This document shows, in pieces, positions 43,490 through 51,691 of a stretch of 64,000 nucleotides of DNA; the stretch's first letter is position 1, and each line of letters opens with the position of its first letter. Source of the stretch: Gemmatimonadota bacterium (GTDB lineage Bacteria > Gemmatimonadota > Gemmatimonadetes > Longimicrobiales > Gaopeijiaceae). The position numbers and the translations under genes are program-made. The stretch is taken from assembly GCA_007121455.1 (NCBI GenBank), contig SKKN01000035.1:1-64000 (forward strand), given 5' to 3'. Below the pieces are notes generated by a model. That model did not search any database. It worked only from the letters and a program-made list of their open reading frames with translations, and was not told the DNA's origin.

Positions 43490-43519
43490 CCGGGGCAACC
43501 AATCGAGCGGTTGCCCCGG
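43490..43519 (+). promoter_or_regulatory. 11-base palindrome on the promoter of the CoA-binding protein
   Basis: CCGGGGCAACC and GGTTGCCCCGG form a perfect inverted repeat with an eight-base gap. The right arm covers the -35 box of a candidate promoter, TTGCCC (43511-43516), 17 bases, TATCCT (43534-43539). This arrangement suits a repressor operator. Confidence 0.5.
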
Positions 43520-43567
43520 GCGGGGGCGGGGAATATCCTGTTGCCCGCACATTCCAACAGGAGCCCG

Positions 43568-44068
43568 ATGAGACAGCTCGAACGCCTGGCCCGCGTCATC
43601 CGGGAAAGCCGCGATTCCGGAAATCCACCACCCGAGGCGCTCCGAGAGCTCATCGAGTCTCTCGGGACCGTCGCGGTCGTCGGGCTGTCACGGGATCCGA
43701 TCAAAGCGGCGCGGCGGGTTCCTTCCTACCTCGCGGCGAAGGGCCTCGAGGTGATCCCGGTCAACCCGTATGCGGAGCGCATCCTGGGACGGATGGCGCT
43801 GGATCGATTGGCGGAGGTGGACCCGCCGATCGACCTCGTTCTCGTCTTTCGGCCCTCCGAGGAGGCCGGCGCAATCATCGAGGAAGTGGCCGGGCGTCCG
43901 GACCGGCCGGCGGTCTGGCTACAGGAAGGGATCCGAGCGGACGAGGCGGCGAAGTGCGCACGTGCAGCGGGGGTGATCGTCGTTCAGGATCTCTGCCTCT
44001 TCAAGGCGCACCGGGCCCTCCAGGAGAGCCTTCCGCTCCCGACCTACCGGAACCGGCAGGGCGTCTGA
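43568..44068 (+). CDS. CoA-binding domain protein (YccU type)
   Basis: 166 residues with AGGAG five bases before the ATG. The Rossmann-type CoA-binding fold starts at TVAVVGLSRDPIKAARRVPS and includes VIPVNPYAERILG and VWLQEGI. In larger enzymes this fold binds CoA in succinyl-CoA synthetase; the stand-alone proteins have no settled function. The N-terminal 30 residues form an extra helix. Its upstream palindrome suggests regulation. Confidence 0.85.
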   Translation: MRQLERLARVIRESRDSGNPPPEALRELIESLGTVAVVGLSRDPIKAARRVPSYLAAKGLEVIPVNPYAERILGRMALDRLAEVDPPIDLVLVFRPSEEAGAIIEEVAGRPDRPAVWLQEGIRADEAAKCARAAGVIVVQDLCLFKAHRALQESLPLPTYRNRQGV

Positions 44069-44086
44069 GCCGGGCCGGGGGGAAGG

Positions 44087-44551
44087 CTATTCTCCTGCGC
44101 CGAGGGCATCGGCCACACTTTGAGCGTGCCCCTTCGGCCGCACGCGCTTCCACACCCGCTCCACCACCCCGTCCTCGCCGATCAGAAACGTCGTCCTCTC
44201 GACCCCCCAGTACTTCCGGCCGTACATGTTCTTTTCCTTCCACACGCCGTACCGCTCCGCGACGGCGTGGTCGTCGTCCGCAAGCAGGGGAAAGGTCAAG
44301 CCGTACTTCTCTTTGAACTTCCGGTGGGATTCGACCGCGTCGGGGGAAATGCCGAAGACGAGGACATCCTCGCTGTCGAACCGCCCGAGGTGATCGCGGA
44401 ACTCGCATGCCTCCGTCGTGCACCCCGGAGTGTCGTCTTTCGGATAGAAGTAGAGCACGACCCTGTTGCCGCGAAGTCCCGACAACCTCACTTCGTTGCC
44501 GTCGTCTGCAGTCAATGTGAACTCCGGTGCAGTCTCACCCTCCTGAACCAT
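44087..44551 (-). CDS. bcp: Thioredoxin-dependent peroxiredoxin Bcp
   Basis: 154 residues, standard size. The peroxidatic Cys44 and resolving Cys49 lie in TPGCTTEACEFRD, the five-residue spacing of atypical 2-Cys Bcp/PrxQ enzymes. The catalytic Thr and Arg (VERTTFLI) are present. It reduces hydroperoxides with thioredoxin. The start lies inside the end of the upstream V4R-type gene (17-base overlap), so expression is coupled. With msrB it is part of the oxidative-damage defence. Confidence 0.94.
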   Translation of the reverse strand: MVQEGETAPEFTLTADDGNEVRLSGLRGNRVVLYFYPKDDTPGCTTEACEFRDHLGRFDSEDVLVFGISPDAVESHRKFKEKYGLTFPLLADDDHAVAERYGVWKEKNMYGRKYWGVERTTFLIGEDGVVERVWKRVRPKGHAQSVADALGAGE

Positions 44552-45239
44552 CGCTCCCCCTTCCCTCTACCTTCGATTCGTCCTGTTCCTCGGTGGCGAC
44601 GATCGGAGCCGCCGCGTGGGTCGTCTGGTTTTCCACTCCCTCCCCTGCATCGGGCTCGCCCACCACCTCCCAACGGCAGAGCGGATCCCGCCTCGATCGG
44701 CAAGACGTGTGCGCCACTTCGACCGGATGTCCCATCGCGTGGCTCAGGGAGGCTGAGGCGAACCCGGTCACGAGATGACATGCGTCCCCACCTGGATCCC
44801 CCGTCATGAAGATCGACTCGGAGGCTTCGAGCGCAAGCTCGCCTTCTCCCACGGTCAGAACCTCTTGCCCGAAGAGCCGTCGGAGACCCTGCACCACCGC
44901 GCGGCGGGCCAACCGGACCTTCACCGAGGCCGGGACGATTCGTCGAAGACGAGATGGACGGCCGGTAGCCGCATACAGCTCACGACCCACCACATCGAAG
45001 AGGTCCTCCGAGTCGGGCCTCCGGATCACGAGCCGGAAGAGGTCGTGAACCTCGGCATCAGGAACGCGGTGTCCGCGACGAGCGTCCTCCCGATACCTCC
45101 TGATCTGGGTCTCGATCACACCGCTCAAGCCCAACCGCCGCGGCATCGTAATCGTGACGTTCTCGTCTTCGAAGACCTCGGGAGGGAGGTCATGGCTACG
45201 GATCGCCTCGAGCAGCGCCAGGGCGACACGTGAGTGCAC
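44535..45239 (-). CDS. V4R-like small-molecule-binding protein, co-transcribed with bcp
   Basis: 234 residues if GTG 45239 is the start; a TTG at 45359 would add 40 residues and no start has a good Shine-Dalgarno sequence. The C-terminal half ends in SCRSRRDPLCRWEVV, the Cys-x-Cys-aromatic finish of V4R (4-vinyl-reductase) domains, which bind small hydrophobic molecules in sensors. The N-terminal part (TMPRRLGLSGVIETQIRRY) is unassigned. The last 30 residues are hydrophilic. The overlap with bcp hints at redox or lipid-peroxide sensing, which is inference. Confidence 0.6.
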   Translation of the reverse strand: MHSRVALALLEAIRSHDLPPEVFEDENVTITMPRRLGLSGVIETQIRRYREDARRGHRVPDAEVHDLFRLVIRRPDSEDLFDVVGRELYAATGRPSRLRRIVPASVKVRLARRAVVQGLRRLFGQEVLTVGEGELALEASESIFMTGDPGGDACHLVTGFASASLSHAMGHPVEVAHTSCRSRRDPLCRWEVVGEPDAGEGVENQTTHAAAPIVATEEQDESKVEGRGSDGSGG

Positions 45240-45439
45240 GCGGCGCTTGGGCTTTGCCCCCTCCGAGGGAATGGATGTCGCGGCCAATGCGCTTCTCGAC
45301 AGAGAGTTCGACAATCGGTCTTCGGTTTTCAATGTCGGGGACGCCGCCTCGCGGGGCAACGATTGCGCATTGCCCCCGGATCCCCGACCGAGATACCTTC
45401 ACGATTGTCCAGATTCTGCTTCCGCCAGCTTCCACGGCC

Positions 45440-46558
45440 ATGAAACGCTTTCCTGCCTACGATCCTCCGGAGTACGTCGATTGGAGCCCCGATCCCGGGC
45501 TCCAGGCCGAATACCGCTCCCGAATCGCCGCGGAGCCGGAGCGGAATGAGGTCGTGGCCAGCCTCGACCGGAACGAACTCCTTGGGTTGTATCGGGAACT
45601 CCTTCGAACCCGTCTTCTGGATATCGGCCTGAAACGATGGGTTCGGCAGGGCGTCATCTCGAAGGCGTGGCTGGGAACCGGCGAGGAGGCCGTCACGGTG
45701 GGAAGCGTCTTCGCCCTGCAGAGCGACCGGGATGTCGTCTGTCCCATGATCCGGAACGCCGGAGCCTGTCATATGATGGGCATGCCGCTCGCGGACGTGT
45801 TCCGCGGCTACCTGGCCACTGCGGACTCTCCCAGCCGTGGCCGCGACCTGCATGTTGGCGATCCATCCGTCGGCGTGATCCAACCGGTGAGCCAGATGGG
45901 TACGAACGCCGCGGTGATGGCGGGCGTGGCTCTTGGATTCAAACGCAAGCAGGAGCCCCGGGTTGCCCTGACCTGGCTCGGGGACGGTGCTACGAGAACC
46001 GGGATCTGCCATGAGGGAGTGAACCTCGCGGGTGTCCAGGAGCTTCCGGTGGTCTACGTCCTCCAGAACAACCAGGTCGCGCTCGGCACCCGCCTCGCAC
46101 AGCACAGTCGTGGACGGATGTCCCAGGTACCGCAGATGTACGGGATCCATGCAGAGGAGTGCGACGGAAACAATATCCTGGACGTCTACGCCGCTTCCGC
46201 ACTCGCCGTGCGGCGGTGCCGAGCGGGCGAGGGTCCGGTGATGATCGTGGCCGACACCTTTCGGATGGGTGGTCACGCGACCCACGACGAGCGCGAGGCT
46301 CGGGAGACCTTCCCGGCGGAGCTCTTCCAGCACTGGGGACGGCGGGATCCCGTGGGGATGTTCGAGCGGTATCTGGTCGAAGAGGGCGTTCCCGCAGAAG
46401 AGCTGGAGAGGTTGGAGGAAGCCACCGGGATGGAGATCGACGCGGCAGCGGAAGAGGCACTCTCCTCCCGCGCCCACATGCCCGCCCCGGAGGAGGCCCG
46501 CTACGAGGGATTCACGGAGGGAGGGACGCTTCTCTCCCTCGATCTCCGACCCTCCTGA
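45440..46558 (+). CDS. Thiamine-dependent 2-oxoacid dehydrogenase E1-alpha, orphan
   Basis: 372 residues. E1-alpha of the branched-chain/pyruvate dehydrogenase type, with the thiamine-diphosphate motif GDGATRTGICHEGVNLAG ... VLQNNQVA and an RMGGHATHDE phosphorylation-loop-like region. E1-alpha normally pairs with E1-beta encoded next to it, but no beta subunit follows; the next gene is an ECF sigma factor. The partner must lie elsewhere, or this is a specialised decarboxylase. It is divergent from the V4R-bcp pair. Confidence 0.87.
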   Translation: MKRFPAYDPPEYVDWSPDPGLQAEYRSRIAAEPERNEVVASLDRNELLGLYRELLRTRLLDIGLKRWVRQGVISKAWLGTGEEAVTVGSVFALQSDRDVVCPMIRNAGACHMMGMPLADVFRGYLATADSPSRGRDLHVGDPSVGVIQPVSQMGTNAAVMAGVALGFKRKQEPRVALTWLGDGATRTGICHEGVNLAGVQELPVVYVLQNNQVALGTRLAQHSRGRMSQVPQMYGIHAEECDGNNILDVYAASALAVRRCRAGEGPVMIVADTFRMGGHATHDEREARETFPAELFQHWGRRDPVGMFERYLVEEGVPAEELERLEEATGMEIDAAAEEALSSRAHMPAPEEARYEGFTEGGTLLSLDLRPS

Positions 46559-46755
46559 GAGCCCACCGGAAGCATTCGAGAGAAGGCGTAGAGGAGACGT
46601 GGATCTTGAAGCTGGGCGTGATCCGACCCATATTAAAGTCGCGCACTCATAAACCCAATAGATACCATGACCTCGTCGAGGGGTTCCCGCAGCCTTGCGT
46701 GAGCGGGCGAAACCTGCCCGTGTTCGCTCTCTCGACGTCAGACTCAGGAAGGGAG

Positions 46756-47391
46756 ATGCCCCAACTCGGCTCCAACGGAATAGAATTGCCCGAGCGCGTT
46801 CCCGACCTCCCGGTGCCGGAACTGTCCGACGAGCAGCTGGTCACCGCGCACCTGGAGGGACGGCCCGGCGCCTTCAACGAACTATTCAACCGATACCGTG
46901 AGCGTCTGATCCACTTCATCGCCCGCAAGACGGGTGACCCGGATCGGGCACAGGACCTGGTTCAGGAAGCGTTCATCCGGGTTACCCGTCACCTTCACCG
47001 ATTCGACACGAGCAAGAAGTTCTCGACCTGGGTGTATACGATCGCCAGCAACCTTTCGAAGAACGAACTTCGGAACCGGTCGCGCAGCCCCCTGGTGCTC
47101 TTCCAGAAGCTCACGAACAACTGGGAGGACGATCACCGTCCGCTCCAATTCGAGGACTCGACCATGAAGCCGGACGACCTCTACCGGAAGCGGTACCTGG
47201 AGAGGATCGTCGAGGATACCGTCAAGGAGCTTCCCGAGCACCACCGCCTCGTGTTCCGGCTCCGGGAGCTCGAGGGGAAGAGCTATGAGGAGATCGCCGA
47301 GATCACCGGTGTGAACCTGGGAACCGTGAAGAGTCGGCTCCATCGGGCCAGGAACTCGTTCGCGCAGAGGATCGAGCATCTGCTGAACTGA
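46756..47391 (+). CDS. ECF-type RNA polymerase sigma factor
   Basis: 211 residues. Region 2 runs from FNELFNRYRERLIHFI through AQDLVQEAFIRV and FSTWVYTIASNL; region 4 is LPEHHRLVFRLRELEGKSYE with EIAEITGVNLGTVKSRLHRA as the helix-turn-helix. A 25-residue N-terminal extension precedes region 2. No anti-sigma gene is adjacent, although the coiled-coil protein downstream could be regulated by it. GGAAGGGAG precedes the ATG. Possible promoter elements TTGAAG (46606) and TATTAA (46631) are 19 bases apart and weak. Confidence 0.9.
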   Translation: MPQLGSNGIELPERVPDLPVPELSDEQLVTAHLEGRPGAFNELFNRYRERLIHFIARKTGDPDRAQDLVQEAFIRVTRHLHRFDTSKKFSTWVYTIASNLSKNELRNRSRSPLVLFQKLTNNWEDDHRPLQFEDSTMKPDDLYRKRYLERIVEDTVKELPEHHRLVFRLRELEGKSYEEIAEITGVNLGTVKSRLHRARNSFAQRIEHLLN

Positions 47392-47416
47392 CCACCGCCG
47401 ATCGAGTGCATTTCCG

Positions 47417-47452
47417 GCCCCTTCGTCCGCCCGCCGGCGGCGGAGGGGCTTT
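47417..47452 (+). terminator. Terminator after the sigma factor
   Basis: GCCCCT/AGGGGC outside and CCGCC/GGCGG inside form a two-part stem with a four-base loop, followed by TTTGT. It lies 26 bases after the stop codon. Confidence 0.55.
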
Positions 47453-47515
47453 GTACAGCATGTTCGATCACCCCTTCCTTCTACCGGATGCTCCCACGAC
47501 CGAGAGGTAGAGCCC

Positions 47516-48175
47516 ATGTTCGAAGAGCTCCGGCAGGCGTTTCGCGAAGCGCTGGAAAACTTCAAGAAGGAGTTGAATCGCGACCAGGTCCCCGAGGCGG
47601 TCGACCGGCTCGTGGGGGCGATGCGCCGCGAACTCGTACAAGCCAAGGCCGACCTCTCGAAGCTGGAAGATGAGATCAAAGCCACCCTGCAGGCGTTGGA
47701 GGACGAGAAGAGAGAGGTGAAGACGTGCCGACGCCGGGAGACGATGGCGCAGGAGATCGGCGACGAGGAGACGGCGGAGGTCGCTCGTGGGTTCGCGGAG
47801 AAACACGAGCGGCGCGCTTCGGTTCTGGAGCGGAAGGCACTGGCGCTTCAAGACGAGCTCGATCTTCGGAAGGCCGAGGTGGAGGAGATGACGGAGACGG
47901 TGCAGAAAGCCGGCGAACGGCGTGCCGATCTTGCCACCCGGGCAGGCCGGGCTCAGGGAAGACGCTCGATCCAGGAGGCGGACACCCTCTTCGAGGAGTT
48001 TCGTCGCATGGGCGAACGGGTCGATGAGATGCAGGCGAGGGCCGACGCATCAGAGATCATGTCGGAGGAGTTTCCAACGGACGCATCCTCGGGACAGATG
48101 CCCCCGCACGGCCCCTCCCCCGAGGGCGTCGAGCGCCGCCTCGAAGAGCTCAAGCGCCGGATGCAGTCCGAATGA
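47516..48175 (+). CDS. Coiled-coil protein, PspA/IM30-like
   Basis: 219 residues, almost wholly helical with heptads over about 5-165 (for example AKADLSKLEDEIKATLQAL). The order of helices and an alternating acidic/basic pattern recall PspA/IM30 membrane-stress proteins, which coat damaged inner membranes; the family's N-terminal amphipathic helix is only loosely matched by MFEELRQAFREALENF. The C-terminal 50 residues are disordered. It follows an ECF sigma factor and precedes a small stress-type membrane protein, which supports an envelope-stress role. Confidence 0.55.
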   Translation: MFEELRQAFREALENFKKELNRDQVPEAVDRLVGAMRRELVQAKADLSKLEDEIKATLQALEDEKREVKTCRRRETMAQEIGDEETAEVARGFAEKHERRASVLERKALALQDELDLRKAEVEEMTETVQKAGERRADLATRAGRAQGRRSIQEADTLFEEFRRMGERVDEMQARADASEIMSEEFPTDASSGQMPPHGPSPEGVERRLEELKRRMQSE

Positions 48176-48280
48176 GGGACGCTTGGGGCTGGCCGGAACT
48201 CACCGCCGGCCGTAGATTCGGCGGCACGTTTTCGAACCGATCCGAATGGGTCGGCCACACCCCTCAAACGCAGTGGATCG

Positions 48281-48559
48281 ATGGAGAACTGGATCGGGGT
48301 CGGGATCTGGATCGTCGTCGGGGGCGTCATCGGCCTCGCGATGAAATCGCTGGTGCAGCGTCCCGACGAGCAGCCGGGACACAGCGTCATCCTCTTTTTC
48401 TTCGGAGCGTTCGGCGCCGTGATCGGCGGCATGTTGGGGGTGGGTCTGTTCCACTTCGCCGACCCTACCGCATTGAGCCTCGGCGGAATGCTGAGCGCGG
48501 TCTTCCTTGCCGGCTTCCTCACATGGCTCTACCGCTGGGGGATCGGGGCTTTTCGCTGA
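48281..48559 (+). CDS. Small stress-type membrane protein (GlsB/YeaQ-like)
   Basis: 92 residues with three hydrophobic segments (VGIWIVVGGVIGLAM, SVILFFFGAFGAVIGGMLG and GGMLSAVFLAGFLTWLY). Gly-rich helices and the GAFGAVIGGMLG block resemble the transglycosylase-associated/GlsB family of general-stress membrane proteins. No enzymatic residues. It is likely in the inner membrane and part of the same stress block as the neighbouring coiled-coil gene. Confidence 0.7.
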   Translation: MENWIGVGIWIVVGGVIGLAMKSLVQRPDEQPGHSVILFFFGAFGAVIGGMLGVGLFHFADPTALSLGGMLSAVFLAGFLTWLYRWGIGAFR

Positions 48560-48641
48560 GGCAGCTCGGCGAGCTTCACAGGGAGGTCCCGGTCGGAGCC
48601 GTTGCACCGGATCGGCATCACCCGTTGGCCAGGGTACCGCA

Positions 48642-50048
48642 GTGAGACCGGAAGAGAAGCTCGGCCGTGAGCTCCCCAGGTACAGGGAGGAGCTCTTCGA
48701 TTTCCTCCGTATTCCCTCGATCAGCGCTCAGCCTTCGCACCAGGATGACGTCAGGCGCGCGGCCGCATGGATCCGCGAGGACCTGGAGAGGACGGGGTTC
48801 GCCGCGGAACTCGTCGAAACCGAAGGGCATCCCGTCGTCCTCGGGGAATGGAGGGGGGCCGGCCCCGAAGCGCCGACCCTCCTCATCTACGGACACTACG
48901 ACGTCCAGCCCCCCGAGCCTCTCCCCGAATGGGACTCGCCTCCCTTCGAGCCTTCCCTCCGCAACGGTCGCATACACGCGCGCGGCGCGACGGACGACAA
49001 GGGTCAGGTGTTCCTTCACCTGAAGGCGCTCGAGGCCATGCTGCGAGACGGTGGGTCCCTTCCGGTCAACGTGGTCACCCTCTTCGAGGGGGAGGAGGAG
49101 GTCGGTTCCGTCCACCTCCTGCCGGTTGTCGAGAGGCTCCGGGACCGGCTGGCTTGCGACGCTGTGGTCATCTCGGATTCGAACATGTACGCCCCGGGCA
49201 TTCCCTCTCTCCTCCTGTCCCTCCGAGGCCTTGCGTACTTCGAGCTCCGGGTTCGCGGCCCCGCGCGGGATCTCCACTCCGGCACCTACGGTGGGGCGGT
49301 GGTCAACCCTGCAGGAGCGTTGGCTCGGATCCTTTCCTCCCTCCACGACGACCGAGGTCAGATCGCGGTGCCGGGGCTATACGACGATGTCGTCGAATGG
49401 GACGAAGAGACGAGAGACGCCATTCGCACGCTCCCTTTCGACGAAGCGGCGTACCGACGCGAGTGCGGGGCCGAGGCGCTGGGAGGCGAAGAGGGGTTCT
49501 CGACGCTCGAACGGAGCTGGATCCGGCCGGCATGCGACGTCAACGGAATCGCATCCGGCTACACCGGAGAGGGAGCGAAGACCGTCCTTCCCGCGACGGC
49601 AATGGCGAAGGTCAGCTTCCGGTTGGTTCCAGACCAGGATCCGGAGAGAGTGGGCCAGCTCTTCCGCCGGCACGTGGCGAACGTGGCTCCGCCCGGTGTT
49701 CGTGTGGAGGTCGTGGAGCTCCACGGGGGGCACCCATGGAGAGCCCGCCCCGAGGGTGCCTTCTTCGAAGCCGCCCGCAGCGCGCTTCGACAGGGGTTCG
49801 GCGAACTCCCCGTCCTGACTGGAGAGGGTGGGTCCATCCCGATCGTACCCGCGTTCGAAGAGGTACTCGGCGCCCAGGTGGTGCTCCTCGGATTTGGGCT
49901 CCCCGGCTCGAACATGCACGCGCCGAACGAATGGTTCCCCGAGGCTCACGTCGAAAAGGGGATTCGCACCCTGATCCACTTCTATCGAGAAGCTGGAAAG
50001 GCTCCGCTTCGTGGGCCGCGAGGGAAGGATCCGGCCCCACGCTCATGA
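48642..50048 (+). CDS. M20-family metallopeptidase (dipeptidase)
   Basis: 468 residues from GTG 48642. Metal-binding motifs of M20 di-zinc peptidases are present: YGHYDVQPP, GATDDKGQ, EGEEEVGS and the distal SNMHAPNE. The dimerisation insert (LHSGTYGG) is typical of the carnosinase/CNDP-like branch, which cleaves dipeptides. No signal peptide, so it is cytoplasmic. It converges with trpE, 55 bases apart. Confidence 0.92.
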   Translation: MRPEEKLGRELPRYREELFDFLRIPSISAQPSHQDDVRRAAAWIREDLERTGFAAELVETEGHPVVLGEWRGAGPEAPTLLIYGHYDVQPPEPLPEWDSPPFEPSLRNGRIHARGATDDKGQVFLHLKALEAMLRDGGSLPVNVVTLFEGEEEVGSVHLLPVVERLRDRLACDAVVISDSNMYAPGIPSLLLSLRGLAYFELRVRGPARDLHSGTYGGAVVNPAGALARILSSLHDDRGQIAVPGLYDDVVEWDEETRDAIRTLPFDEAAYRRECGAEALGGEEGFSTLERSWIRPACDVNGIASGYTGEGAKTVLPATAMAKVSFRLVPDQDPERVGQLFRRHVANVAPPGVRVEVVELHGGHPWRARPEGAFFEAARSALRQGFGELPVLTGEGGSIPIVPAFEEVLGAQVVLLGFGLPGSNMHAPNEWFPEAHVEKGIRTLIHFYREAGKAPLRGPRGKDPAPRS

Positions 50049-50103
50049 CGCGTGTGCGTCCATCGGCACGCCGCGTGAGCCGCCGGTGGACGATTCCGGA
50101 GGC

Positions 50104-51618
50104 TCACGGTCGCTCGTCCTCGGCTGCGGGCAGCATGGCCACTGCCCGGAGAAGTGCGCGCGCCTTGTTGCGGGTCTCCTCGTACTCCTTTCGCGGATCC
50201 GAGTCCGCCACCACACCGGCTCCGGCCTGAACGTGCGCACGGCCGTCCTTCACGAGCACCGTTCGGATGGCAATCGCCGTATCCATTCCCTTTCCCCCGT
50301 AGGAGATGTGACCGACCGACCCGGCATAGGGCCCTCGGCGCACCGGTTCGAGCTCGTCGATGATCTCCATCGCTCGGATTTTCGGTGCACCGGAGACGGT
50401 GCCGGCGGGAAAGCACGCCTGGAGGACGTCGAGCGCCGAGAGCTCTTCCCGCACCGTGCCTTCGACCTGGCTACACAGATGCATCACATGCGAGTACCGC
50501 TCCACTTCCATCAGCTCGGGCACGCGGACCGAGCCGTACTGCGAGACGCGCCCGACATCGTTCCTCCCGAGATCGACCAGCATCCGGTGTTCAGCGAGCT
50601 CCTTCTCGTCCTCCTGGAGATCGCGCGCAAGCGCCCGGTCCTCCGCCGCCGTCCCCCCCCTCGGTCGCGTTCCGGCGATCGGCCGCACCGTCACCGTTCC
50701 CCCCTCGAGGCGCGCCAGAACCTCCGGAGACGATCCGACCAGGGAGAAATCGTCCATCTCGAGAAGGAAGAGATAGGGGGAGGGATTCAGCGTGCGCAGC
50801 GCCCGGTACAGCAGGAAGGGTGGATGAGCGAGGGGCATCGAGAGCCGCTGGCTGAGAACCACCTGGAAGGCGTCTCCCGCGAAGATGTATTCGCGAACGC
50901 GCTCCACCGCCGCTTCAAACTCCTTCGGGGTAAAGGTGCTCTCTACCGCAGGGTCCTCCTCCGGCTCGTCCCGAAGCTCGAGCGCGGGAGGGGAGGTTCC
51001 CGCATGCAGTCGGGCGACCATCCCCTCCAACTTCTCCTCCGCTTCTTCATACCGCCGCCGAAGCTCGTCCTCAGACAGATCCCCCTCCACCGGGACCGGG
51101 GCGATGACCATCGCCCGTCCGCGCAGGTTATCGATCGCGAGCACGACATCCGTAAACACGAGGAGGGCCTCTGGCAGGCCCAGGTCATCCGGGGGAGGAT
51201 CCGGGAGCTCCTCGACCTCCCGGACGATATCGTAGCTGAAATAGCCCACCGCCCCGCCCCAGAAGCGGGGGAGCCCCGGGACGGAGGCCGGCACCGCCTC
51301 CCGAAGCTTGCGGTCCAGCGCCTCCAGGGGATTCGTGTCGTCGATGGGACGCCAGTCCCCCCCGGGCGTCCACTCCTCGGCTCTTCCGCCCTTGAGGCGC
51401 CATGCCGAGCGCGGCTCGGTTCCGAGAAAGGTGTACCGCGCCCACTGCTCGCCTCCGACCACCGATTCCAGGAGGAATCCAAACGGGGGCCGGAAGAGCT
51501 TCCCGTAGGCGGTCACCGCGGTATCGAGATCGAACAGGATCTCCCGTCGCACCGGGACGATGCCGGCCGTCCGGGAGAGTTCGACGAAGTCTTCGAAGCG
51601 AGGAAGCAGGTCCATGAA
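50104..51618 (-). CDS. trpE: Anthranilate synthase component I
   Basis: 504 residues from ATG 51618. The N-terminal LLESV element (FGFLLESVVGGEQWARYTFLG shortened here) is the tryptophan feedback site region. The chorismate-binding domain carries FQVVLSQRLS, TVRPIAGTRPRGG (PIAGT with Ala, the TrpE form, in contrast to PIKGT in pabB), LGRNDVGRV and GTVSGAPKIRAMEI. It makes anthranilate for tryptophan synthesis. No other trp gene or glutaminase is adjacent; PabA at 33774 may supply ammonia. It is divergent from the HyuA gene; an upstream ATG at 51693 overlaps the HyuA start codon and is less likely. Confidence 0.92.
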   Translation of the reverse strand, partial: FMDLLPRFEDFVELSRTAGIVPVRREILFDLDTAVTAYGKLFRPPFGFLLESVVGGEQWARYTFLGTEPRSAWRLKGGRAEEWTPGGDWRPIDDTNPLEALDRKLREAVPASVPGLPRFWGGAVGYFSYDIVREVEELPDPPPDDLGLPEALLVFTDVVLAIDNLRGRAMVIAPVPVEGDLSEDELRRRYEEAEEKLEGMVARLHAGTSPPALELRDEPEEDPAVESTFTPKEFEAAVERVREYIFAGDAFQVVLSQRLSMPLAHPPFLLYRALRTLNPSPYLFLLEMDDFSLVGSSPEVLARLEGGTVTVRPIAGTRPRGGTAAEDRALARDLQEDEKELAEHRMLVDLGRNDVGRVSQYGSVRVPELMEVERYSHVMHLCSQVEGTVREELSALDVLQACFPAGTVSGAPKIRAMEIIDELEPVRRGPYAGSVGHISYGGKGMDTAIAIRTVLVKDGRAHVQAGAGVVADSDPRKEYEETRNKARALLRAVAMLPAAEDERP

Positions 51619-51691
51619 ACCGGATGGGGAAATGCCGAAGTCGGGTAAGGAGGGGCGAATCTCCTCCGACGAAGGGGGAAAGTCAACTCCC

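Noticed and set aside
43537-43561. A Shine-Dalgarno-sequestering hairpin (RNA thermometer) before the CoA-binding gene
   Set aside because: The predicted transcript start (about 43546) would leave the left arm untranscribed, so it is kept only as part of the regulatory-region finding.
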